Source of the DNA: Hyphomicrobiales bacterium
GTDB taxonomy: Bacteria; Pseudomonadota; Alphaproteobacteria; Rhizobiales; Xanthobacteraceae
Length of the DNA: 23,477 bases
Direction: 5' to 3'
NCBI GenBank assembly: GCA_026400425.1
Contig: JAPLPC010000092.1
Location: 1 to 23,477 of the forward strand
Below are positions 13,176 through 20,955 of this stretch, piece after piece. Made by a program: the position numbers and the translations under genes. Below the pieces are notes generated by a model. It ran no database searches, was not told where the DNA came from, and saw nothing but the letters and a program-made list of their open reading frames with translations. Within the stretch, counting starts at the first letter, position 1. The number at the start of each line of letters is the position of its first letter.

Positions 13176-15059
13176 TCATTTCAGCACGATGACATCTTCA
13201 CCTGGATGCTGTGCATAGAGCTGCGCCACCTGCGCAGCGCGGCGTTCGAGGCCGGCGCGCTGGTTGATGTAACCCTTGTCGGTGAGTTCATTGCCGTCGA
13301 TCGACGGCGGCTCGACCAGGAGCATCGCTCGTGCGATGCGGCGGCTGCTGGCGCCGACCGAGGTCGCATTGTGGGCGCGCAAGCCTTCCTTGAAGCAAGC
13401 AAGCACCTTCGGATGTTTCACCACATCGGCAAAAGTCGCGTCCGGCTGCTCAAGCAACAGGCGACAGGCCGGCAGATTTGGCCAGGCGAGCACGCCGATG
13501 AATTCGCGATCCTGCCCCGTGATCAGCGCGTCCTGCACCACCGGTGTCGCGGCTGCGATGATGTCGGTGCGCAACGATCCGACATGGACGAAGGTGCCGG
13601 TGGTGAGCTTGAAATCCTCCACCACGCGGCCGGAGAAAATCAGGCCCTTGACTGGGTCGTTGTCATCAACGAACACGCCGGCATCGCCGATCTTGTAGAA
13701 ACCTTCCTCGTCGAAGGCGGCCTTGGTCAAATCGGGCTGCCGATAATAGCCGGGCATCACATTGATGCCGCGCAGCCGCAGCTCGTATTTCGCATCCACG
13801 GGCACCATCTTCAGCTCAACGCCGGGAAACGGCAGGCCGATCAGGCCGACACGTTCGGTGTCCCAATACGTGCCAGTCGAAGTCGGCGCCGTCTCGGTGC
13901 AACCCCAGCCGGTATAGAACACGATGCGTTCTCCCGTGGCACGAATGGCGAGCGCCTGCATGCGGTCGAACAGGTCGTCCGGCAACCGTGCGCCCCCGTA
14001 ACCCATCAGGCCGAGATTCTTGAAGAATGAGCGCGCTAGGTCGTCGTCCTTCTCCATCGCGCCGGCAATGGCGGCGTAGCCGGCGGGGACATTGGCGTAG
14101 TAGCTCGGCGAGATCTCGCGCAGATTGCGCAGCGTCTCGTCGATCATGCCGGGCATCGGGCGACCGTCGTCGATATAGAGCGTGCCGCCATCGATCAGCA
14201 GTGGATTGAACAGCGCATTGCCGCCCATGGTGTGGTTCCACGGCATCCAGTCGAGATAGACCGGCGGCTGCGCATCCGGCTGTCGTGGGCGCGTCTGCAT
14301 CATCTGCGCGGCATTGGCGCACATCATCTGCTGGGTATTGATGACGGCCTTCGGCATGCCTGTTGAGCCGGAGGTGAAAAGCAGTTTGCCCACCGTGTCC
14401 GGTGTAATGGCAGCGATCGAGTTTGCGACAGCGTCGGTTACCTTGGTCGCCGCCATGTCGGCAAAGGACACGCTCGCAATGCCCGCCGGCGGCCGCGACA
14501 CATGGATCACCCTGATGCCGGTGAGGTCGAGCGCATCCAGCGCCTTCTGGAACGCCAGCCCGTCCTGCACCATCAACGCGGCCGGCTTGATCAGATCGAA
14601 CAGATACTTGAGTTTGATGTGATCTTGGCTCATCAGCGAATAAGCGGGCGACACCGGGGCCGCCGGATGCCGCGCCTGCATCGCCGCCATGGTCATCAGC
14701 GCGTGCTCGATGGAATTGCCGGACAGGATCGCGATCGGCCCTTCGGCCGGAAGCTTCATGTCGAGCAGGGCTTGGGTCAGGCCATCGGCGGTGCGCTTGG
14801 CTTCCGCATAGGACACCTTGCGCCACTGCCTGTCGTCACCGGCGCGCTGCGCCAACCAGATGAGATCTGGGCGCTGTTGCGCCCATTTGGCAAGAGGGGC
14901 TGCCAGATGCGGCTCGTAGTTCATCAACGGTACGCGCGATTTCATCACGATGACGCCGTCGGGACGGCGCTCGACAGCGATGTCGCGCTCCATCCAGTGC
15001 ACCTTGCGGAAAGCTGGTTTCGTCTGTGCCGCAGCCTGAGGACCTCGTGTCGGCATCAT
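13176..15059 (-). CDS. Feruloyl-CoA synthase-type acyl-CoA ligase
   Basis: 627 aa, within the 600-plus aa range of feruloyl-CoA synthases and longer than generic acyl-CoA ligases. It uses ATP to make an acyl-adenylate and then the CoA thioester. LFTSGSTGMPKA (227-238) is the P-loop, YTGWGCTETAPT (382-393) the A5 motif and FYKIGDAGVF the A7-like Asp region; NELTDKGYINQRA near the C-terminus carries the catalytic Lys. NTQQMMCANAAQMMQ after the P-loop and PWNHTMGGNA are phrases typical of the feruloyl-CoA synthase subfamily. GAGGCAAGAC overlaps the TGA of the upstream crotonase and precedes ATG-ATG (15059/15056), so the genes are coupled. Ferulate or p-coumarate is the family-based guess; the subfamily is broad and the true acid may differ. 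Confidence 0.9.
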   Translation of the reverse strand: MMPTRGPQAAAQTKPAFRKVHWMERDIAVERRPDGVIVMKSRVPLMNYEPHLAAPLAKWAQQRPDLIWLAQRAGDDRQWRKVSYAEAKRTADGLTQALLDMKLPAEGPIAILSGNSIEHALMTMAAMQARHPAAPVSPAYSLMSQDHIKLKYLFDLIKPAALMVQDGLAFQKALDALDLTGIRVIHVSRPPAGIASVSFADMAATKVTDAVANSIAAITPDTVGKLLFTSGSTGMPKAVINTQQMMCANAAQMMQTRPRQPDAQPPVYLDWMPWNHTMGGNALFNPLLIDGGTLYIDDGRPMPGMIDETLRNLREISPSYYANVPAGYAAIAGAMEKDDDLARSFFKNLGLMGYGGARLPDDLFDRMQALAIRATGERIVFYTGWGCTETAPTSTGTYWDTERVGLIGLPFPGVELKMVPVDAKYELRLRGINVMPGYYRQPDLTKAAFDEEGFYKIGDAGVFVDDNDPVKGLIFSGRVVEDFKLTTGTFVHVGSLRTDIIAAATPVVQDALITGQDREFIGVLAWPNLPACRLLLEQPDATFADVVKHPKVLACFKEGLRAHNATSVGASSRRIARAMLLVEPPSIDGNELTDKGYINQRAGLERRAAQVAQLYAQHPGEDVIVLK

Positions 15060-15067
15060 GTCTTGCC

Positions 15068-15871
15068 TCAGCGCGTGACGTAGACGGGCTTGCGCTTCTC
15101 GACGAAGGCGCGGATGCCCTCCTCGAAATCTTCCGACCGGCTGCACAGCACCTGATTGCGATCTTCCATGGCGATCACGGCCTCCATCGAGCCGGCATCT
15201 ACCGCCATATTGATACATTCCTTCGACAGCCGCAGCCCAACCGGTGACGCCGAGATCATCGCATCCACGTAAGGCGCCGCTGCATTGTCCAGTTCACCGT
15301 CGGCGACGACTTCCGATACCAGCCCGACGGCCAGTGCCCGATCGCCATGAATGAAGCGGCCGGTGAGGATCAGTTCGGAGGCGACGGAGACGCCGACCAG
15401 GCGCGGCAGAAAATAGCTGGTGCCGATGTCGCAGCCGCCGAGGCCGAGCTTGATGAAGGCGCAGTTCATGCGCGCGGATGTGGTGGCGATGCGGATATCG
15501 GCGGCGAGCGCCAGCGCGAAACCGCCACCGGCCGCGGCGCCCTGCACCAGCGCGATGATCGGCTGCGGGCAGCGGCGCATCAGCATCACGATATCGGCGA
15601 TGCGGCGCTGGGAATCCAGCGACTCGGTCACGGTGCGCGGCGCATTCCGGCCGCGTGCGGCCATTGCATGTTTGAGATCGAGTCCGGCGCAGAAATTGGC
15701 GCCCGCGCCCTTGAGGACGGCGACGCGCGTCGGGCGATTGCGCTGCAGGTTCTGGAAGTAATCGTTGAGGGCGTCGATCAGCGCGGGATCGAGCGCGTTC
15801 AGGCTCTCCGGGCGATTGAGCGTCACCCAGTCCACGCCGTCGTGATGTTCGATCAGCAATGGTGCGGCCAC
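15068..15871 (-). CDS. Enoyl-CoA hydratase/isomerase family protein (Asp-type crotonase)
   Basis: 267 aa. GTG 15871 is the start, with GGAG 7 nt upstream. GANFCAGLDLKH (58-68) and QGAAAGGGFALALAADIRIAT (110-130) form the oxyanion hole. The hydratase Glu144 position is Ala here. KLGLGGCDIGTSYFLPRLVG (141-160) places Asp148 where PaaG-type isomerases and 4-chlorobenzoyl-CoA dehalogenase carry their catalytic Asp. An isomerase, hydratase-lyase or ring-cleavage-linked role is therefore possible as well as hydration. Its position just before the feruloyl-CoA-synthase-type ligase, with overlapping ribosome site, ties it to the same pathway. Hydroxycinnamoyl-CoA hydratase-lyases (Ech/HCHL) differ in motif, so I do not call it ech. 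Confidence 0.9.
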   Translation of the reverse strand: MAAPLLIEHHDGVDWVTLNRPESLNALDPALIDALNDYFQNLQRNRPTRVAVLKGAGANFCAGLDLKHAMAARGRNAPRTVTESLDSQRRIADIVMLMRRCPQPIIALVQGAAAGGGFALALAADIRIATTSARMNCAFIKLGLGGCDIGTSYFLPRLVGVSVASELILTGRFIHGDRALAVGLVSEVVADGELDNAAAPYVDAMISASPVGLRLSKECINMAVDAGSMEAVIAMEDRNQVLCSRSEDFEEGIRAFVEKRKPVYVTR

Positions 15872-15928
15872 GTGTTACTCCTACCCGTCGTATTGCGCAT
15901 TCGAGGCGCTTATCGCGTCGTTATTTAC

Positions 15929-16018
15929 CGTCATTGCGAGGAGCCCTTGCGACGAAGCAATCCAGCCTACGCTTGTGGCTTTCTGGATTGCTTCGTCGCT
16001 ACGCTTCTCGCAATGACG
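15929..16018. repeat. Long palindromic repeat (CGTCATTGCGAG family)
   Basis: CGTCATTGCGAG (15929-15940) and CTCGCAATGACG (16007-16018) are exact reverse complements. An inner GACGAAGCAATCCAG and CTGGATTGCTTCGTC pair extends the hairpin. It is the long form of the short palindrome at 4340-4368. It lies between the SDR gene and the crotonase, 60 bp from the SDR stop, within the presumed operon. Confidence 0.85.
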
Positions 16019-16077
16019 AGCCTTCGTCGTTCATCTCTCGCCCAGCATCGCTTCGCTGTGCCGGCGAGAAAAGAGGA

Positions 16078-16836
16078 CTACCGCGGCGCCATGCGGATGG
16101 CGCCGTCGAGACGGATGGTCTCGCCGTTCAGCATCGGGTTCTCGACGATGTGGACCGCGAGATTGCCGTATTCCGACGCGTCGCCGAGACGGGCGGGGTG
16201 CGGCACCTGCGCGCCGAGGCTGGCCCGGGCCTCTTCATTGAGCCCCATCAGCAGCGGCGTCAGGAACAGGCCCGGCGCAATGGTGTTGACGCGGATTTTT
16301 TGCGACGACAGATCGCGTGCAGCCGGCAGGGTCATGCCGACGACGCCGCCCTTCGAGGCGGCATAGGCGATCTGACCGATCTGGCCTTCATAGGCCGCGA
16401 CCGACGCGGTGTTGATGATCACGCCGCGCTCTTCGCCGATGGCGTCCTGGGTCACCAGTTGCTCGGAGAACAGACGCAGGCAGTTGAAGCTGCCGATCAG
16501 GTTGACCATGATGACATTGGTGAACTTGTCCAGCGGATAGACGCCCTGCTTGCCGACGATGCGCTGCGAACCACCGATGCCGGCGCAGTTCATCAGCACG
16601 CGCGCGGTGCCGTGCGCCGCCGAAGCCTTGGCGAGCGCGGCCTTGACGTCGGCTTCGCTGGTGACATCACCAACACAGGCGACGCCCTTCACCTCGGCGG
16701 CAACCTTCTCGGCATTGTCGGCGGCGCGATCGAACACGGCAACCTTGGCGCCTTTGGCGGCCATTGCGCGTGCGGTTGCTGCACCGAGGCCAGAGCCACC
16801 GCCGGTGATGAATACGGCTACGTCTTTGAGCTGCAT
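16078..16836 (-). CDS. SDR-family 3-hydroxyacyl-CoA dehydrogenase (HSD10-like)
   Basis: 252 aa short-chain dehydrogenase. TGGGSGLG (11-18) binds NAD; NCAGIGG follows near 83-89; the catalytic Ser145, Tyr158 and Lys162 lie in INTASVAAYEGQIGQIAYAASK. The sequence style (FITGGGSGLG..., VACVGDVTSEADV, APGLFLTPLL) matches type-2 3-hydroxyacyl-CoA dehydrogenases, which oxidise the 3-hydroxyacyl-CoA formed by the hydratase. The start is ATG 16836 with AAGGAAAGG 7-8 nt before it. It is the first catabolic gene after TetR on the minus strand. Its 240-bp leader is unusual in base composition and repeats (see the separate entry). Confidence 0.92.
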   Translation of the reverse strand: MQLKDVAVFITGGGSGLGAATARAMAAKGAKVAVFDRAADNAEKVAAEVKGVACVGDVTSEADVKAALAKASAAHGTARVLMNCAGIGGSQRIVGKQGVYPLDKFTNVIMVNLIGSFNCLRLFSEQLVTQDAIGEERGVIINTASVAAYEGQIGQIAYAASKGGVVGMTLPAARDLSSQKIRVNTIAPGLFLTPLLMGLNEEARASLGAQVPHPARLGDASEYGNLAVHIVENPMLNGETIRLDGAIRMAPR

Positions 16837-17076
16837 GTGAGAGCCTTTCCTTGGGCGTTTCGTTCGTATTCTTTTGTTGGTTCAGCGAAGAGAGAAAGAA
16901 GAAGAGAAAAAGAAGAAATGGTCCTTGGGCGTTTCTTATTGGTGTTGAACTGCTTTCTTGATGGAATCTGTTTGTTTCTTGTTCTTCTTATTGTTGTTTT
17001 TGTTGGTTTCCTTGGGCGCTTCCTCAAGTCTTTTTTTGCAGTGTTTCCTTGGGCCGTTTCTTCTTGAGCTTTGTCG
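16837..17076 (-). repeat. Low-GC leader with four copies of a Shine-Dalgarno-containing unit
   Basis: This 240-bp gap between the TetR and SDR genes is far AT-richer than its surroundings. It contains polypurine (16884-16918) and polypyrimidine stretches. The unit TCCTTGGGCGTTTC occurs at 16848-16861, 16922-16935, 17009-17022 (one change) and 17046-17060 (one inserted C). On the transcribed minus strand it reads GAAACGCCCAAGGA, so each copy includes AAGGA. The copy nearest the SDR start forms its real ribosome site. Spacings are 74, 87 and 37 bp, the first and last being multiples of 37. I see no supported small gene inside. Confidence 0.8.
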
Positions 17077-17751
17077 TCAGCGCGCTTTGGCGCTCACTTT
17101 TTTATTGGTCAGCATGCCGTCCAGCAGCAGCATTTCGAGATGCGCCACATAGGCGCGGCACACTTCATCCGTCACCGGGCCGACGCCCGTGGCGCGCGAC
17201 ATCGCATGACGGCTGAAAAACAGATTGTCGCAGGCGCCGATCAGGCTGGTGTAGAACAGCACGGGATCGACGTTGCGGAATTCGCCGGTCTTCTGCCCCT
17301 CTGCGAGAAGGCGGCGATGGAAACTCAACAGCGGCCTGACGAAGAATTTCGAGACTTCATCCGCAGACTTGTCGCTGCTCTCATGCAGCAGGTAGTGGAT
17401 CAACCGGTTCATATAGGGGAACTGGTTGTAGGCCTTGATGATGCCGGCGATGTGCAGCCGCAGCTTTGCGGTGGCTGAGATCGGCTGCTCCAGCAGATAT
17501 TCCAGATTGGTCATCTCGTTGGCGGCATCGCGCTCGAGCAACGCCAGCAATAGACCTTCTTTGTTGCCGAAATGATATTTCACCAGCGCGGCGTTGACGC
17601 CGGACTGCTGCGCAATCTCGCTCAGCGAGATCTCGATGGAATTGCTGGCGATCATCAGCGCGCTGGCCGCGAGCAACAGCTTGTCCGCAGTCGGGTTCTT
17701 GCCGACTGCCGGACGGGCCGGGATGCTTGAGGGGCTCGGAGAAGCTGCCAT
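17077..17751 (-). CDS. TetR/AcrR-family transcriptional regulator
   Basis: 224 aa from ATG 17751; an in-frame ATG at 17775 would add eight residues. Neither has a strong ribosome site. Residues 25-75 hold the TetR helix-turn-helix (KLLLAASALMIASNSIEISLSEIAQQSGVNAALVKYHFGNKEGL). The remainder is a helical ligand domain with a FVRPLLSFHRRLLAEGQ segment. It lies between the minus-strand SDR/crotonase/ligase/dehydrogenase genes and the divergent thiolase/ligase genes. It therefore probably represses both arms and is released by a pathway CoA thioester. That is inference from position; the ligand is unknown. Confidence 0.92.
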   Translation of the reverse strand: MAASPSPSSIPARPAVGKNPTADKLLLAASALMIASNSIEISLSEIAQQSGVNAALVKYHFGNKEGLLLALLERDAANEMTNLEYLLEQPISATAKLRLHIAGIIKAYNQFPYMNRLIHYLLHESSDKSADEVSKFFVRPLLSFHRRLLAEGQKTGEFRNVDPVLFYTSLIGACDNLFFSRHAMSRATGVGPVTDEVCRAYVAHLEMLLLDGMLTNKKVSAKAR

Positions 17752-17792
17752 GGGAGCCGCAGATAATACGAACATCCTGCCGCACTCAAGAG

Positions 17793-17812
17793 TTAATTGA
17801 CCGATTGACTAA
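17793..17812. promoter_or_regulatory. Pseudo-palindrome, candidate TetR operator
   Basis: The 20-bp sequence from TTAATTGACC to GATTGACTAA is symmetric at 12 of 20 positions (TTA...TAA ends, CG centre). It overlaps the -35 box of the thiolase promoter, in the divergent gap next to the TetR gene, where an autoregulatory operator would be expected. Confidence 0.4.
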
Positions 17813-17833
17813 AATGAATCTGGCCCTTTTAAT
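17805..17833 (+). promoter_or_regulatory. Sigma-70-type promoter for the thiolase/ligase operon
   Basis: TTGACT (17805-17810) and TTTAAT (17828-17833) are separated by exactly 17 bp, each one base from the -35 and -10 consensus. Transcription would begin near 17840, about 40 bp before the thiolase ATG. Confidence 0.55.
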
Positions 17834-17882
17834 CCGGCCAACGTCACATCCTCAAGTCGAGAAAATCCAAGGGAGATCCCGC

Positions 17883-19058
17883 ATGGCCGAGGCCTATATC
17901 GTCGCCGCCGCACGCACCGCAGGTGGACGCAAGGGTGGCCGGCTATCCGGCTGGCATCCCGCCGATCTCGCCGCCTCCGTGCTCAATGCGTTGCTCGACC
18001 GGTCCGGCGTCGATCCCGCGCTGGTGGATGACGTCATCATGGGCTGCGTCGGCCAGGGTGGCGAACAGGCCGTCAATGTGGCACGCAATGCCGTGCTCGC
18101 GTCGAGACTGCCGGAAAGCGTGCCGGGCACCTCGATCGACCGCCAATGCGGCTCGTCGCAGCAGGCTCTGCATTTCGCCGCCCAAGCCGTGATGTCCGGC
18201 TCCATGGACATCGTGATCGCGTCGGGCGTCGAGAGTATGACACGGGTGCCGATGGGCTCGCCCAGCATCCTCGCCGCCAAGGCGGGTATGGGCACCTACA
18301 AGAGCCCGCAGATGGAAGCGCGCTATCCGAACATCCAGTTCAGCCAGTTCACCGGTGCAGAAATGGTGGCGCAGAAATACGATCTGTCGAAGGATGCGCT
18401 TGACCAATATGCGTTCGATAGCCACCAGCGGGCCATCGCCGCGACCGAAGCCGGCCGGTTCAGGGACGAGATCATCCCGCTGCAGATCACCCGTGCTGAT
18501 GGCTCCACCGATACCCATCACATCGACGAAGGCATCCGTTTCGATGCCACGCTGGACGGCATCAAGGGCGTCAAGCTGATCAACGAGAATGGCGGACGCC
18601 TGTCGGCCGCGTCAGCCAGCCAGATCTGCGACGGCGCCTCGGGCGTGATGGTGGTCAACGAGAAGGGTCTGAAACAACTCGGCGTCCAACCGCTGGCGCG
18701 CATCCACCATATGAGCGTGATGGGCGGCGATCCCGTCATCATGCTGGAAGCGCCGCTGCCGGCGACCAAGCGGGCGCTCGAAAAGGCCGGGATGAGCATC
18801 GACGACATCGATCTGTTCGAGGTCAATGAGGCCTTTGCTTCCATTCCGACCGCATGGCTGAAGGCCACCGGCGCCGACCCGGCGCGACTCAACGTCAATG
18901 GCGGCGCGATCGCCCTCGGCCATCCGCTCGGCGGCTCCGGCACCAAGCTAATGACGACGCTGCTGCATGCGCTGAAGCAGCAGAACAAGCGTTACGGCTT
19001 GCAGACCATGTGCGAAGGCGGCGGCATGGCGAACGTGACGATTATCGAGCGGCTGTAG
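17883..19058 (+). CDS. Acetyl-CoA acyltransferase (thiolase)
   Basis: 391 aa. It cleaves a 3-ketoacyl-CoA with CoA to give acetyl-CoA and the shortened acyl-CoA. The nucleophile Cys89 is in SIDRQCGSSQQA; NEAFA (315-319), His347 in GGAIALGHPLGGSG and Cys377 in MCEGGG complete the active site. The last motif usually reads C.GGG, so the enzyme looks intact. ATG 17883 is preferred over upstream in-frame starts because GGGAG lies 8 nt before it and homologues begin MAEAYIV. It resembles degradative thiolases of steroid and aromatic side-chain pathways (FadA5/FadA6-like) more than PhaA. The gene is divergent from TetR and followed by an acyl-CoA synthetase. Confidence 0.95.
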   Translation: MAEAYIVAAARTAGGRKGGRLSGWHPADLAASVLNALLDRSGVDPALVDDVIMGCVGQGGEQAVNVARNAVLASRLPESVPGTSIDRQCGSSQQALHFAAQAVMSGSMDIVIASGVESMTRVPMGSPSILAAKAGMGTYKSPQMEARYPNIQFSQFTGAEMVAQKYDLSKDALDQYAFDSHQRAIAATEAGRFRDEIIPLQITRADGSTDTHHIDEGIRFDATLDGIKGVKLINENGGRLSAASASQICDGASGVMVVNEKGLKQLGVQPLARIHHMSVMGGDPVIMLEAPLPATKRALEKAGMSIDDIDLFEVNEAFASIPTAWLKATGADPARLNVNGGAIALGHPLGGSGTKLMTTLLHALKQQNKRYGLQTMCEGGGMANVTIIERL

Positions 19059-19062
19059 TCTC

Positions 19063-19183
19063 TCTCCCCTCTCCCGCTTGCGGGAGATGGGGCCCGAGCT
19101 CAGCGACCGGCGTAAGAGGGTTTGCGGCACACATCCCTCTCCCGTCTCGACCGCTCCGCCCTTTCCCGCAAGCGGGAGAAGGG
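19063..19183. repeat. Palindromic intergenic repeat (CTCCCGC-TT-GCGGGAG family)
   Basis: Two hairpins: CTCCCGC/GCGGGAG at 19071-19086, and CCCTTTCCCGC AA GCGGGAGAAGGG at about 19158-19183. The first also pairs with the second, so the whole 120 bp can fold as one long structure. It lies between the thiolase and ligase genes, inside a probable operon. Confidence 0.75.
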
Positions 19184-19234
19184 ACGACACACACGAGCGG
19201 AAAAAATCCGCCGACCTTTCGGGAGGAAGCATCC

Positions 19235-20779
19235 ATGTCTCATCCGTCGATCCACGCGAAAACCCATCCCGACAAGGTCGCCTATCGTATGGCCGGTTCG
19301 GGCCAGGCGCTCACCTATCGCGAGCTCGACGAGCGTTCCAATCGCGGCGCGCATCTGTTTCGCTCTCTTGGCCTCAAAGCCGGTGATCACATCGCGCTGT
19401 TGATGGAAAACCGGCTCGATTTCATGGAAATCTGCTGGGCGGCGCAACGATCGGGGCTCTACTACACTGCCATCAGCCGCTACCTCACTGCCGAGGAGAT
19501 CGCCTATATCGTCAAGGACTGCGGTGCCCGGGTCGTCATCACCTCCGAGCAATGTGCCGACGTGATCGCGCCATTGATCACCAACGATGCTGAGCCGGTC
19601 TTCTACATCGTCGATGGCGCACGCAGTGGTTTCCGCGAATGGAACACAGCGCTCGCCGCCCAGCCGACCACTCCGATCGCCGATGAGATCGCCGGCTATG
19701 ACATGCTGTATTCGTCCGGCACCACCGGTCGCCCGAAAGGCATCAAGCGCGCGTCGGACAATTCACCGATCGACGTGCCGAATCCGTTCTTGAAACTGCT
19801 GTGTTCGACCATGTGCGGCATGACCGAGGACAGCATCTATCTGTCGCCGGCGCCGCTCTATCATGCGGCCCCGCTGCGCTTCAACATGATGGCGATCACC
19901 CTCGGCGGCACCTCGGTGATCATGGAGAAATTCGACGCCGAGACCTTCCTGCGTCTGGTCGAGACACACAAGATCACCCAGTCGCAGCTGGTGCCGACTA
20001 TGTTCGTGCGTATGCTGAAACTGCCTGAGGAGATCCGCAGTCGCTACGATGTCTCCTCGCTGAAAGGCGCGATCCATGCGGCCGCGCCCTGCCCGGTCGA
20101 TGTGAAGGCGAAGATGATTGACTGGTGGGGCCCGATCCTGATCGAATATTACGCCGGCTCCGAAGGCAACGGCGTCACCGTCTCGAACTCGCAGCAATGG
20201 CTGAGTCATCGCGGCACTGTCGGCAAGGCGGTGGTCGGCAGCGTCAAGATTCTCGACGAGAGCGACGAGGAAGTGCCGACCGGCGAGATCGGCACGGTGT
20301 ATTTCGCCGATACGCCGGTGTTCAGCTATCATAACGATCCAGAAAAAACCAAGCGCGCCTATAATGCGCGCGGCTGGTCGACACTCGGCGATGTCGGCTA
20401 TGTCGATACCGAAGGCTTCCTCTATCTCACCGACCGCAAGTCCTACATGATCATTTCCGGCGGCGTGAACATCTACCCGCAAGAGACCGAAGACGTGCTG
20501 ATCACCCATCCGGACGTGGCCGACGTCGCGGTGTTCGGCGTGCCCAATGACGAGATGGGCGAGGAAGTGAAAGCCGTGGTGCAGCCGCACGACATGAAGC
20601 GCGTCGGCAAGGCCCTGGAAGCCGAACTGATCGCCTATTGCCGCAAGCACCTGTCGCCGATCAAATGTCCGAAGAGCGTGGACTTCGAAGCGGAGCTGCC
20701 GCGCACCCCCACCGGCAAACTGGTGAAGCGTCATCTGCGCGACAAGTATTGGCCTAAGAAGGAAACGGTGACGGCGTAA
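19235..20779 (+). CDS. Acyl-CoA synthetase (AMP-dependent, FadD-like)
   Basis: 514 aa. ATG 19235 has GGGAGGAAGC just upstream; the longer open frame in front reads through the repeat and thiolase shadow. MLYSSGTTGRPKGI (157-170) is the ATP P-loop and YYAGSEGNG the A5 motif. STLGDVGYVDTEGFLYLTDRKSYMI holds A7/A8, GGVNIYPQETE follows, and PRTPTGKLVKRHLRDKYW carries the catalytic Lys. Together they make a class I adenylate-forming CoA ligase, similar in style to FadD-type ligases of ring and steroid catabolism. It follows the thiolase, probably in one operon. It differs from the feruloyl-CoA-synthase-type ligase at 13176-15059, so the locus has two activating enzymes. These may handle different acids or successive intermediates. 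The substrate is unknown. Confidence 0.93.
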   Translation: MSHPSIHAKTHPDKVAYRMAGSGQALTYRELDERSNRGAHLFRSLGLKAGDHIALLMENRLDFMEICWAAQRSGLYYTAISRYLTAEEIAYIVKDCGARVVITSEQCADVIAPLITNDAEPVFYIVDGARSGFREWNTALAAQPTTPIADEIAGYDMLYSSGTTGRPKGIKRASDNSPIDVPNPFLKLLCSTMCGMTEDSIYLSPAPLYHAAPLRFNMMAITLGGTSVIMEKFDAETFLRLVETHKITQSQLVPTMFVRMLKLPEEIRSRYDVSSLKGAIHAAAPCPVDVKAKMIDWWGPILIEYYAGSEGNGVTVSNSQQWLSHRGTVGKAVVGSVKILDESDEEVPTGEIGTVYFADTPVFSYHNDPEKTKRAYNARGWSTLGDVGYVDTEGFLYLTDRKSYMIISGGVNIYPQETEDVLITHPDVADVAVFGVPNDEMGEEVKAVVQPHDMKRVGKALEAELIAYCRKHLSPIKCPKSVDFEAELPRTPTGKLVKRHLRDKYWPKKETVTA

Positions 20780-20808
20780 AACCGTGGACGTTCAATCACA
20801 CCTTTGTC

Positions 20809-20886
20809 GTCACCCGGCTTGAGCGGGTGACCCAGTATACAGCGCACTTACAGAGTATACTGGGTCGCCCGGTCAAGCCGGGCGAC
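20809..20886. repeat. Palindromic intergenic repeat with GTATAC arms
   Basis: GACCCAGTATAC (20828-20839) pairs with GTATACTGGGTC (20855-20866). The outer arms CACCCGGCTTGAGCGGGTGA and CGCCCGGTCAAGCCGGGCG pair too. The 78-bp element fills most of the gap between the ligase and cobB genes. It may serve as the terminator of the thiolase/ligase operon. Confidence 0.75.
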
Positions 20887-20955
20887 AGTTAGCGGCATGC
20901 TCCTTGCGGCACGCGTTTCATCGCAGTAAGCCACCGCGATGCTGCGAGACCGTTC

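Noticed and set aside
12023..13192. 389-codon open frame on the plus strand
   Set aside because: It is antisense to the small acyl-CoA dehydrogenase, whose motifs are unambiguous; no family sequence is seen in the plus frame.
15347..17067. Long plus-strand frames across the crotonase, SDR and AT-rich leader
   Set aside because: They are antisense to two clear enzymes, and the C-terminal hydrophobic stretch comes only from the T-rich repeat region.
16837..17076. CRISPR-like array
   Set aside because: The repeated unit is only about 14 bp, imperfect and irregularly spaced, and no cas gene is near; it matches a duplicated leader better.
19763..20734. 323-codon frame on the minus strand
   Set aside because: It is antisense to the acyl-CoA synthetase and has no domain.
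20780..20955. Cobalamin riboswitch before cobB
   Set aside because: No convincing B12-box could be found by eye; the gap is mostly filled by a palindromic repeat.
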